Positions 1 through 6,851 of a DNA stretch of 9,803 nt are shown here, in pieces. Origin of the DNA: Oscillospiraceae bacterium (lineage in GTDB: Bacteria; Bacillota; Clostridia; Oscillospirales; Ruminococcaceae); NCBI GenBank assembly GCA_031260615.1, contig JAISLG010000003.1, forward strand, positions 1 to 9,803, written 5' to 3'. A program made the translations under genes and the position numbers. Numbering within the stretch: the first letter of the stretch is position 1; each line of letters starts with the position of its first letter. A model generated the notes under the pieces. That model ran no database searches. It saw only the letters and a program-made list of their open reading frames with translations, and was not told the origin of the DNA.

Positions 1-1208
1 AGATACAATAACTCGTCTGCCGCCTTGGTTTTCAACTCCGCTAATGCTGTTTCGGCGGATTTTAGTTTTTTGTACTTTGCGTAATACTTCGCCGCGTTCT
101 TTTGCGGTGTCAAAAATGGGTCAAGCGGAATATCCTCGAATACGGTTTGCCCCTTTGTTATCTGCCATATATTAGCCGTGAGCGTGTCGCCCATTGCCTT
201 GTATTCCAAAAATCCGCCCGCCTCGCGTAGTTCCTCGTCACGCGCCGCTATCTTTCGGCGCGTTTTGTCAATCAATGCAATTAACATTTTGGACAAATCA
301 CCGAATTTCGCCGATTTGAGTGACATAGCAGTGCGCTCGGCATAAAAGACGACAAGTGTGTCATTCGCCGTATTGTAATATTTAACCTCCGCCGCCGTGC
401 CGTATTGCGCTATACCCGTGTATGAAAAATCTTTCGGTTTGCCGTCCGTGTAGAGGATACAAAACCGATTGTTGCCGCGCGTAAGCCGCTCCAAAAAACT
501 CCCGAACATATTGCCGCTCAGGGCATTCTCGGTGATAATATCGCTGTCAAGGCAGTTATATGCCCACTCGCGTGCAATGAGCGGCGATATGCCCTCTAAC
601 GCGGCTGTGAGTGACGTTGACAATTTCTGTTTCGCGAACGGGGTCAGCGCATTCCGTATTTGCTCCTCGTCCGCCGCCCATATATTCAACTTGGGTGGGA
701 ACGGCGGCAAAGTATATGCAATCTTGGGGAACACTTCACGCGCATTATCTGTATCGGAAAAAGGGTCGGATTTTTTAAGCGCGTCGGCAATAATGGGTAC
801 GCCGTCCTTGACCTCGCATAATATAAGGTTTGTACTGCGCCCCGTCCACTCTGCGTACAACTCGTAAGTGACGGCATCGCCGATGTCGGTATAACAAGCA
901 AATACGAACTTTGCAACCCTATCCGCTCCGATTTGCTCAATACAAACAAGCCGACCGCCAACTAACGACTTGCGCAACTTGCCGAGAAACGGGGTTTGTT
1001 TCCCAGCCCCATAATCAGCGGTACCAACCAAACAAACACGCGGACACGCAGGATTCAACCCGACAGTAATCGCATAGTTATCACGCTCACGATGTATATC
1101 AAATACGACTTCTTCTCTGTTCGGCGCGGATATTTTCTGCACGCGCCCCGTTTCGAGGAACTTAATCTCCGCTATCTCTGCGCGGAGGAAACCACCGTCA
1201 AATGCCAT
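1..1208 (-). CDS. rqcH: RqcH (NFACT/Rqc2 family) ribosome quality-control protein, N-terminal 402 residues
   Basis: RqcH binds 50S subunits that still carry a stalled peptidyl-tRNA and recruits tRNA-Ala to add C-terminal alanine tails that mark the nascent chain for degradation. The protein, read from the minus strand, begins MAFDGGFLRAEIAEIK, which matches the family start (MAFDG). The NFACT-N domain covers roughly residues 1-130 and contains the conserved DR pair at D96-R97 and the TGRSTNLIL segment near 122-130. A helix-hairpin-helix-like segment (ALEGISPLIARE) lies at 203-214. The family hallmark LDPFLTPQKNAAKYYAKYKK is at 362-381 and leads into the coiled-coil arm. Family members are usually about 570-590 residues, so roughly the last third, including the NFACT-R domain, lies beyond the left edge. 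ATG at 1206-1208 is chosen because GAGGT (1213-1217) lies 4 bases upstream. It is transcribed divergently from the glycosyltransferase operon. The frame is open throughout. Confidence 0.93.
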   Translation of the reverse strand, partial: MAFDGGFLRAEIAEIKFLETGRVQKISAPNREEVVFDIHRERDNYAITVGLNPACPRVCLVGTADYGAGKQTPFLGKLRKSLVGGRLVCIEQIGADRVAKFVFACYTDIGDAVTYELYAEWTGRSTNLILCEVKDGVPIIADALKKSDPFSDTDNAREVFPKIAYTLPPFPPKLNIWAADEEQIRNALTPFAKQKLSTSLTAALEGISPLIAREWAYNCLDSDIITENALSGNMFGSFLERLTRGNNRFCILYTDGKPKDFSYTGIAQYGTAAEVKYYNTANDTLVVFYAERTAMSLKSAKFGDLSKMLIALIDKTRRKIAARDEELREAGGFLEYKAMGDTLTANIWQITKGQTVFEDIPLDPFLTPQKNAAKYYAKYKKLKSAETALAELKTKAADELLY

Positions 1209-1291
1209 AGATACCTCATAATTGATTTACGCGCACACAAGTGTAGCCTTGCTTTTCCTCACAAGACATTACATCGTCTGTGAAAAGCCTG

Positions 1292-1319
1292 TTGAAAAAA
1301 ACTTTTTTTCGTATATAAT
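1292..1319 (+). promoter_or_regulatory. Sigma-A type promoter of the glycosyltransferase-prmC-fliQR operon
   Basis: A -35 TTGAAA (1292-1297) and a perfect -10 TATAAT (1314-1319) are separated by 16 bases. Transcription would start near 1326, about 30 bases before the first gene. The spacer lies inside a 17-base palindrome, GAAAAAAACTTTTTTTC (1294-1310), an A-tract/T-tract pair that may bend the DNA. No other strong promoter was seen in the short gaps downstream, so this one may serve all six genes to 6758. The rest of the 147-base divergent gap (1209-1355) shows only the rqcH SD and no convincing promoter for rqcH. Confidence 0.6.
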
Positions 1320-1355
1320 TATACTGTTATTTTATAAAAACTTAAAGGGGTAATT

Positions 1356-2336
1356 GTGTGCAATATGGTTACTGCCACTCCTCTAATATGTGTAATCGTA
1401 CCGATATACAACTCGGAAAAATATCTTAAAGACACATTGTCGACTTTGAAGATACAGACATACAAGAATATCCGCGTGATAATGGTGAATGACGGAAGCA
1501 CGGACAATTCGGCGGAAATCGCGTTACAATTTGCGGATAACGACGCGCGTTTCGTGTATATCGACCACACGGTTAATCGGGGGTCGGGCGCGGCGTATAA
1601 TACCGGGCTTGCCGCCGCGTACGACACGGAGTGTGAATACATTTGTTTCCTCGACAACGACGACCTCGCCGAAGCATTTATGGTAAAAAGCCTGTACGAT
1701 ACAATACGAGTGACGGACGCGCCCGTTGCTTTTTGCGAGTATATGAGTTTTAACGAACAAGAAAATAAACCATCTAATATTTTCGGAGCAACAAAAGGTA
1801 CTGTTCTTGAAGTCCGCGACTCACCTCGGTTGTTTCACACTGCGGCGCAACCTTGGAATAAAATATACCGCACGGAGTTTATGCGCGAAAACAAGGATAC
1901 ATTGCGGTTTGCCGAGCGTGCGGGGTTGCAATACGCGGATACGTCCTTTTTTGTCAAATTACTGCTAACGGCGGAGCATATCGCGATTTGCCCGAAACGG
2001 CTCGTATATTATCGCATATACGCGGGACAATCTATGCAAACGAGCAAAGACCCGACCGACCCGTTACTTGACGAATTGTGGGAAACCGCAAAATTCCTGA
2101 CTGAAAAGGGGTTTGACGGCACTCCCCACGCACTGTGTACAAATTACAGATTTGTTTTATTATATTTTTTCTTTTTAAGCAAGCTTGCGGACGAGTACAA
2201 AGCGCGGTACAAAAACCTTATGCGCCGCTATTTTGCCGACCAAACGGGCAAAGGTAACTTGGACGAAAACTGGCGCACACTTCAACTCTACGAGGAAAAC
2301 CAAACCACTTGGGAAACTGAAAGGGTGTTCGACTAA
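1356..2336 (+). CDS. Family 2 glycosyltransferase (GT-A fold), first of a tandem pair
   Basis: It probably transfers a sugar from a nucleotide-sugar donor to an unknown cell-surface or protein acceptor. The GT2 domain occupies about residues 9-130: VPIYN at 15-19, NDGSTD at 45-50 (nucleotide binding), and the metal-binding DXD motif DNDD at 100-103. PWNKIYR at 166-172 and ADTSF at 194-198 correspond to the acceptor-side part, with D195 in the place of the usual catalytic acid. There is no signal peptide or clear membrane helix, so it is probably cytoplasmic. Two starts compete. GTG 1356 has AAAGGGG (1344-1350) at an ideal 5-base spacing. ATG 1365 gives an N-terminus that aligns exactly with the next gene (M + four residues + PLIC), but leaves 14 bases to the SD. 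I report the GTG. The C-terminus ETERVFD is shared with the next gene. The acceptor is unknown; the fliQR genes downstream make flagellin glycosylation possible, but that is inference. Confidence 0.88.
   Translation: MCNMVTATPLICVIVPIYNSEKYLKDTLSTLKIQTYKNIRVIMVNDGSTDNSAEIALQFADNDARFVYIDHTVNRGSGAAYNTGLAAAYDTECEYICFLDNDDLAEAFMVKSLYDTIRVTDAPVAFCEYMSFNEQENKPSNIFGATKGTVLEVRDSPRLFHTAAQPWNKIYRTEFMRENKDTLRFAERAGLQYADTSFFVKLLLTAEHIAICPKRLVYYRIYAGQSMQTSKDPTDPLLDELWETAKFLTEKGFDGTPHALCTNYRFVLLYFFFLSKLADEYKARYKNLMRRYFADQTGKGNLDENWRTLQLYEENQTTWETERVFD
1551..1664 (+). repeat. Near-identical block shared by the two glycosyltransferases, copy 1
   Basis: The first 79 bases (1551-1629) are identical to 2526-2604, and the whole 114-base block differs from 2526-2639 only at 1630 (a/g) and 1640 (c/t). 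Sequence on either side diverges clearly, including at synonymous positions. It encodes the region running into the DNDD motif. Recent gene conversion between tandem paralogues is the simplest explanation. Confidence 0.85.
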
Positions 2337-2339
2337 TCT

Positions 2340-3323
2340 ATGGATAACACTTTACCGTTGATATGTATAATTGTTCCCATATACAATGCCGAGCGGTTTT
2401 TGGAGGACGCGCTTAAAAGTCTGCAAGTACAAGACTACGAGAATATCCGCGTGATAATGGTGAATGACGGTAGTGTCGATTGCTCCGAGGACATCGCGTT
2501 GCAATTCGCGGGGGACGATGCGCGGTTCGTGTATATCGACCACACGGTTAATCGGGGGTCGGGCGCGGCGTATAATACCGGGCTTGCCGCCGCGTACGAC
2601 ACGGGGTGTGAATATATTTGTTTCCTCGACAACGACGACATAGCCGAGCCGTTTATGGTGGAAACCCTGTACGATACAATACGCGTTACGGACGCTCCTG
2701 TTGCTCTTTGCGACTTCACGATGTTCACCGAAACCGAAATATTTGTCAGGCATATTTTTGCCGATATAGCAGACGGCGTTTACAACACTGCCGATTACCC
2801 AAGTGTATTCCACAGCGACCCTTGCCCGTGGAATAAAATATACCGCACAGAGTTTATGCGCGAAAACCGCAACGCAATCAACTTTATCGAGCGTGCGGGA
2901 TTGCAATTCGCGGACACGTCCTTTTATATAAAATTGATGATTACCGCGCGGAAATTTGCGTATCGCCCGAAAAGCATAGTCAACTACCGCATATACGACG
3001 GACAATCCGTAAATTCAAAGAAAGACCCGACCGACACGCTCATAGAGGAATTTAATGAATCCGTTCGGTTCTTGAACGCGCTTGAAATTGATAACCGACT
3101 TGATAAAAAACTATCCGCGACATATTTTAATATTCGGTTCGCTCAGGTTTACTTCCAGTTCTTAGAACGGCTATCCCCTGAATACAAGGAACGGTACAAA
3201 CGGCTTATGCAAGAATATTTTTCGGAGCAAGCACAGCGCGGCAACTTCGACGGCGATTGGCGGAACACCGTGTATTACGACAACCACAAAAACTTTTGCG
3301 AAACTGAAAGGGTATTTGACTGA
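2340..3323 (+). CDS. Family 2 glycosyltransferase (GT-A fold), second of a tandem pair
   Basis: This is a paralogue of the preceding gene, with the same architecture and nearly the same length (327 residues). Motifs are VPIYN at 12-16, NDGSVD at 42-47, DNDD at 97-100 (metal and donor binding), PWNKIYR at 163-169 and ADTSF at 191-195. It starts 3 bases after the upstream stop. The nearest SD-like sequence, AAAGGG (2320-2325), is inside the upstream coding end and 14 bases from the ATG, so translation is probably coupled to the first gene. Residues around 63-100 are almost identical to the paralogue at both protein and DNA level, while the region after about residue 128 (acceptor side) has diverged strongly. 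This suggests the same donor class but a different acceptor or position in a glycan. The last residues ETERVFD repeat those of the first gene. Substrate unknown. Confidence 0.88.
   Translation: MDNTLPLICIIVPIYNAERFLEDALKSLQVQDYENIRVIMVNDGSVDCSEDIALQFAGDDARFVYIDHTVNRGSGAAYNTGLAAAYDTGCEYICFLDNDDIAEPFMVETLYDTIRVTDAPVALCDFTMFTETEIFVRHIFADIADGVYNTADYPSVFHSDPCPWNKIYRTEFMRENRNAINFIERAGLQFADTSFYIKLMITARKFAYRPKSIVNYRIYDGQSVNSKKDPTDTLIEEFNESVRFLNALEIDNRLDKKLSATYFNIRFAQVYFQFLERLSPEYKERYKRLMQEYFSEQAQRGNFDGDWRNTVYYDNHKNFCETERVFD
2526..2639 (+). repeat. Near-identical block shared by the two glycosyltransferases, copy 2
   Basis: This is the partner of 1551-1664, offset by 975 bases in direct orientation. 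An exact 79-base direct repeat of this kind could also promote deletion to a single fused glycosyltransferase gene. Confidence 0.85.
3307..3312 (+). promoter_or_regulatory. Ribosome binding site that decides the prmC start
   Basis: AAAGGG lies within the last codons of the second glycosyltransferase. It is 7 bases before CTG 3320 and 10 bases before ATT 3323, and supports a start here. There is no start codon of the ATG, GTG or TTG type between the in-frame stop at 3317-3319 and TTG 3473. Confidence 0.5.
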
Positions 3324-4162
3324 TTAACGACACCGTAATCCAAACCGCGCGGATATTAAAAAACGCCGGTATCGAAAACCATTTCGCGGAGAGCAAATGG
3401 CTGTGCGAAAAATTTGAAAACAAATTTGCAAACATAAACGGCAATTCCCTCGACGCCGCGATTGAACGGCGGTTGCGCGGCGAACCATTACAATATATCC
3501 TCGGCGAGTGGGAATTTTACGCGCGTATGTTTGAGGTTGGCGAGGGGGTATTGATACCGCGCGCCGAAACCGAAACGGTTATCGACACATTACTTCGATA
3601 CGCGGACAAAGCCGAACCATACACTATCCTCGACCTGTGCGCGGGGAGCGGCGCAATCGGTATCACCGCCGCGCTTGAACTCCCCCGAAGCCGCGTGCAT
3701 TGTATCGAAAAATACACCGCCGCTTATGATTACCTCGCGCGTAACACCGCCCGTCTGCACGCCATAAACGCAACCCCCTTACTCGCGGACATATTCGATT
3801 ACCCCGACACCACACCCGATATTATCCTGACCAACCCCCCGTACCTCACCTCCGCTGAAATGTCCGCGCTCCAAACCGAAGTAACCCACGAACCAACTAC
3901 CGCGTTATATGGCAGCAGTGACGAATGGAGCAAAAATAGTAATAGTGATGGCTTAGACTTCTACAAACGCATATTCGCCCAATATACGCCGCGTTTTATG
4001 CTCCTCGCGGAAACAGGGGATAATCAAGCGGATACGGTTGCGGAATTAGCAAACAGGGCGTATAATAAAGGTAATGACTATACTGTAAATATACTGACCG
4101 ATTTGGACGGAAACAAACGAGTCGTTTCCGTAATTAAAAAAATAGGGGGAAGTAATGGATAA
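3320..4162 (+). CDS. prmC: PrmC/HemK, peptide chain release factor N5-glutamine methyltransferase
   Basis: PrmC uses S-adenosylmethionine to methylate the glutamine of the GGQ motif of release factors RF1 and RF2 in the cytoplasm. From the proposed start the protein is 280 residues, the usual length. The N-terminal helical RF-binding domain covers about 1-75 (including RRLRGEPLQYILGEWEFY). LIPRAETE is at 78-85, the SAM-binding motif LDLCAGSGAIGI at 104-115, and the catalytic NPPY at 172-175. The frame opens only at 3320 and contains no ATG, GTG or TTG before TTG 3473. Starting at 3473 would remove 51 residues of the N-terminal domain. I therefore propose CTG 3320, which overlaps the upstream TGA as CTGA with an SD 7 bases away; ATT 3323 is the alternative. 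A Ser/Asn-rich insert (about residues 199-209) interrupts the usual GG-x-DGL-x-x-Y segment. It overlaps the next gene by 8 bases. Confidence 0.9.
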   Translation: MINDTVIQTARILKNAGIENHFAESKWLCEKFENKFANINGNSLDAAIERRLRGEPLQYILGEWEFYARMFEVGEGVLIPRAETETVIDTLLRYADKAEPYTILDLCAGSGAIGITAALELPRSRVHCIEKYTAAYDYLARNTARLHAINATPLLADIFDYPDTTPDIILTNPPYLTSAEMSALQTEVTHEPTTALYGSSDEWSKNSNSDGLDFYKRIFAQYTPRFMLLAETGDNQADTVAELANRAYNKGNDYTVNILTDLDGNKRVVSVIKKIGGSNG

Positions 4163-5672
4163 CGACAAAGCAACGCTTGCCAAGGCCACCGACACACCCA
4201 AACAATCCGCTGAACAAAGCATATTCCCCCCGTTTAAGTATCAAAGCATACTCATATCCCGTATCGAACGGCGCGTGAAAAACGATACGTTCCGTGACGG
4301 GAACAAGTTCTCGAATTTACCGCATTTTATCGGGAAATATCGGGTTTCGCCGCCTATATGGCTTCGGGTACTCTCTGCGGTAATCATAGGCGCGATACTG
4401 TTCGCTGTGTATGGATTATCGCGCGTTCCTAAGGGCGAGGACTTCACCTCCGCGTTCAAATACGCTGTATTCACCTACGGACAAGGCGATACTTGGTTTG
4501 AGATAATCCCCGCACTGTTCGGCGGAATTTGCGCCGCCGCTGTCGGTGCAGTATTCGGGTTATTGCTCGCCGATATAATATACGGGTCGGCTCAAAACAA
4601 GCCCGTTTACTTCGCCCCTTGGAAATTAAATTCGGGTGACGACCTCAAAGTAACCGCGGATTTTATGCGCGACAGTTTAATGTTCGTTGCCGACGTCGAA
4701 TTTGTCCGCCTTACACAAATTGACGGGCGCGACCTCGCCGCATTACCCAATAACGCCGAAAACGCGGCTATCACCGCGAAATTCGGGGCAGTTACCGCGC
4801 GTATCTATAAGCAGGGCAACAACGCGGTTATCGTGACGAAATCCGCAGGGGCGTTCGTGTCCTCGTCAAGGTATTTGTCCGACTCCGCAAAGGCGCGGAT
4901 TATCCTGTCCGAAACTTTCCAAAGTTACGCGGATTATACCCAACTTAAATCCCTCGCTGAAACTTCCCCCGACGATGAAAAATTGTCTGCCGCGCGTGTT
5001 GCTCAATCCATTCCGAAATCGGGCGGACATACCGCGTTTTCCGAGCGATTCGGGATAAAATTTGTTGTTACCGTTTGCGGATTGGCACTCGCGGTTGTTA
5101 CGGGGCAGATACTCGCGCCGAAAATAACGGACAGTATCGCCGTGTCGGATTATGAAACATTTTACAAGGATTATTTGGTATACGCCGAGCGCACGGAAAC
5201 GCTGTTCACCGAGGCATTTTCAAACCGCAGTACAAAGGAAATCGCCGAGCAATTATCCGTATCCGTACTCCCGTCACAGGCGGATTTGTTCGGGGTAATA
5301 AACGATTACCGCCCGAAGTCGGCGGATTTGAAACACGCGCACGGTATTTTAATCAGTGCGGAAACGGCGCGGAAAACCTACTATTCGGCATATCGGAAAT
5401 GCCTTGAATACGCGTCCTCGGACAGGGTGCAAGACTATATCACCGAGCGCGACAATGCCGAATTGCTGTACGAAATAGAGTATTACGCATACCTCATCTA
5501 CCTGTCCTCGCTTAATATCGCGGACAAACCCGAGGATATCGGTTTGACAACCGCTCCACCCGCCACGATATTCGTCCCGATTGAGGATTTATACGCAACG
5601 ACCTCCCCGAAAAAAGGAACGGATACAACCGCAACAGAACCGATAACAACGACAAAAAACGTACTAAGGTAA
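4155..5672 (+). CDS. Unrecognised membrane protein, three predicted helices, Thr-rich C-terminus
   Basis: I do not recognise a family. The 505-residue product has hydrophobic segments at about 67-89, 115-143 and 301-324. Arg/Lys-rich stretches before the first helix (RIERRVKND, KYR) place the N-terminus inside by the positive-inside rule. That leaves a cytoplasmic domain at about 144-300 and an external domain at about 325-505, which has many Tyr, Glu and Lys residues and probably forms helices. The last 40 residues are low-complexity and rich in Thr and Pro (TTAPPATIF, TDTTATEPITTTKN). There is no signal peptide, cysteine cluster or recognisable catalytic motif. The ATG at 4155 follows GGGGGA (4145-4150) by 4 bases and overlaps the prmC end by 8 bases. 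It ends 10 bases before fliQ, in the place where fliP often stands, but at 505 residues with a different pattern of helices it is not FliP. A role in flagellar export is possible from context only. Confidence 0.85.
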   Translation: MDNDKATLAKATDTPKQSAEQSIFPPFKYQSILISRIERRVKNDTFRDGNKFSNLPHFIGKYRVSPPIWLRVLSAVIIGAILFAVYGLSRVPKGEDFTSAFKYAVFTYGQGDTWFEIIPALFGGICAAAVGAVFGLLLADIIYGSAQNKPVYFAPWKLNSGDDLKVTADFMRDSLMFVADVEFVRLTQIDGRDLAALPNNAENAAITAKFGAVTARIYKQGNNAVIVTKSAGAFVSSSRYLSDSAKARIILSETFQSYADYTQLKSLAETSPDDEKLSAARVAQSIPKSGGHTAFSERFGIKFVVTVCGLALAVVTGQILAPKITDSIAVSDYETFYKDYLVYAERTETLFTEAFSNRSTKEIAEQLSVSVLPSQADLFGVINDYRPKSADLKHAHGILISAETARKTYYSAYRKCLEYASSDRVQDYITERDNAELLYEIEYYAYLIYLSSLNIADKPEDIGLTTAPPATIFVPIEDLYATTSPKKGTDTTATEPITTTKNVLR

Positions 5673-5682
5673 ACGGAGAACA

Positions 5683-5955
5683 GTGGACGAAGGTTTAGTT
5701 ATGCGCGTCTTTAACGACGCTATGAGTTTGGCACTTAAAATATCAGGACCTATGCTTGCCATATCGGTGAGTGTCGGGCTTGTTATCGCAATTTTGCAAG
5801 CGGCGACACAGGTACACGAGCAGACCCTGACATTTGCTCCGAAAGCGGTGTTAATTGCGCTTGCGTTACTTGCGTTCGGTCCGTGGATGGTGCAGTCTAT
5901 CAACGACTTTATGTTGGAAATTTTTGAACTTATGTCTGATGTGGGATTATCATAA
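5683..5955 (+). CDS. fliQ: FliQ, flagellar type III export gate subunit
   Basis: FliQ is a small inner-membrane subunit of the FliP-FliQ-FliR export gate at the base of the flagellum. The product has 90 residues, the normal family length. It has two membrane helices (about 18-38 and 54-74) joined by the conserved segment QAATQVHEQTLTFAPK (39-54), followed by GPWM at 66-69, all diagnostic of FliQ. The start is GTG 5683, with GGAG (5675-5678) 4 bases upstream; the in-frame ATG at 5701 has no SD and would shorten the protein by six residues. The stop TAA overlaps the fliR ATG by one base. The export partner FliP is not encoded in this window. Confidence 0.93.
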   Translation: MDEGLVMRVFNDAMSLALKISGPMLAISVSVGLVIAILQAATQVHEQTLTFAPKAVLIALALLAFGPWMVQSINDFMLEIFELMSDVGLS

Positions 5956-6758
5956 TGACGAACTTGACCGCTGACGACGTATGGAACTTGATAAACAACA
6001 ACTTTGTGGGTTGTCTTATCGTGTTCTCCCGAATGATATGGATATTCACGTTTAACCCGATATTGTCGCGTAGTAATGTGCCGAACAATGTCAAGGTTTT
6101 GATGTCGCTTGTCCTCACGATATTTACAATTGCGACTTTCGGCGGCACAACAGGTTATGTGTTATCCTCTGTGCCTGATTTTGTTTTTACCTTGCTTAAA
6201 GAGGCTCTTATCGGCTTGGCTCTCGGGTTTGTAGTGAATTTGTTTATTACCGCGCTTGTCCTCGCGGGGGAAATTACGGACAACCAAGTCGGTTTTTCAA
6301 TGGCAAAGAGTTTCGACCCCGGCACGGGCGTGAATATGCCTGTGTTCGGTAATATTTGGTTTTATATGTTCGCACTGTATTTTTTCCTCGCGGACGGGCA
6401 TTTGGCGTATGTGAAGTTGTTCCATTTATCGTATGAAATACTCCCCATAGGATTCGACTTTTCGTTTAACGCGCTTGCCACAACAAACGCAATCGTTATG
6501 TTTTACGGCACAATAATGACGCTCGGGTGCAAACTCGCAATGCCATACGTCGCGGCACAGTTAATCGCGGAATTTGCGGTGGGTATCATAATGAAAGCCG
6601 TGCCCTCAATACAGGTTTTCGTAATCAATATCCAACTTAAAATTACGCTCGGAATGTTCCTCGCAATGGCACTCGTTGTTCCGAGTACGCACTATATCAC
6701 TTACCTGCTCGGTATTATGAAGGAGAATTTGGACGGGATATTACACGGGTTCGCATAG
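5955..6758 (+). CDS. fliR: FliR, flagellar type III export gate subunit
   Basis: FliR completes the FliP-FliQ-FliR pore in the cytoplasmic membrane. The 267-residue product has several hydrophobic helices. Family landmarks are KEALIGLALGF at 82-92, AGEITDNQVGFSMAKSF at 104-120 followed by DPGTGVNMPV (121-130), the ADGH segment at 146-149, and the segment AVPSIQVFVINIQLKITLG at 215-233. The start TAATG overlaps the fliQ stop by one base, which suggests coupled translation; only a weak GTGGG (5941-5945) precedes it. In some clostridia FliR is fused to FlhB, but here the protein ends at the normal FliR length. The gene is the last of the operon and is followed by a strong hairpin. flhB and flhA are not found downstream. 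Confidence 0.93.
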   Translation: MTNLTADDVWNLINNNFVGCLIVFSRMIWIFTFNPILSRSNVPNNVKVLMSLVLTIFTIATFGGTTGYVLSSVPDFVFTLLKEALIGLALGFVVNLFITALVLAGEITDNQVGFSMAKSFDPGTGVNMPVFGNIWFYMFALYFFLADGHLAYVKLFHLSYEILPIGFDFSFNALATTNAIVMFYGTIMTLGCKLAMPYVAAQLIAEFAVGIIMKAVPSIQVFVINIQLKITLGMFLAMALVVPSTHYITYLLGIMKENLDGILHGFA

Positions 6759-6776
6759 TGGCTTGTGCGTCGCGGT

Positions 6777-6842
6777 ATAATACAGACAAATACAACACAC
6801 ACCCCGAATTAACGGGGTGCGTTTTGTATTTGTCTGTATTAT
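6777..6842. terminator. Long palindrome, probable bidirectional terminator between fliR and sigE
   Basis: A left arm (6777-6806) and right arm (6813-6842) pair over 30 positions with two mismatches around a 6-base AATTAA loop. The inner stem is ACCCCG/CGGGGT, followed on the plus strand by the U-rich GCGTTTTGTATTTG. It sits 18 bases after the fliR stop and 9 bases after the sigE stop (genes converge), so it can end transcription from both sides. The outer A/T-rich arms (ATAATACAGACAAATACAA) make the stem much longer than a typical intrinsic terminator and would form double-stranded RNA if read through. Confidence 0.8.
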
Positions 6843-6851
6843 TGCCCTTAC

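Noticed and set aside
469..961. Overlapping open frames on both strands (469-867 plus, 686-961 minus)
   Set aside because: Both lie inside rqcH, whose own frame is open for 402 codons and carries clear RqcH motifs.
2352..3005. A 217-codon open frame on the minus strand
   Set aside because: Antisense shadow of the second glycosyltransferase, caused by codon bias; a matching shadow lies opposite the first.
3473..4162. prmC starting at TTG 3473
   Set aside because: No SD precedes it, and it would remove most of the conserved N-terminal release-factor-binding domain that is clearly readable upstream.
4155..5672. Reading the 505-residue protein as a divergent FliP
   Set aside because: FliP is about 220-250 residues with four helices and conserved C-terminal motifs; none of these is present.
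5955..6758. A FliR-FlhB fusion as in some clostridia
   Set aside because: The protein stops at 267 residues, a normal FliR length, and a terminator follows at once.
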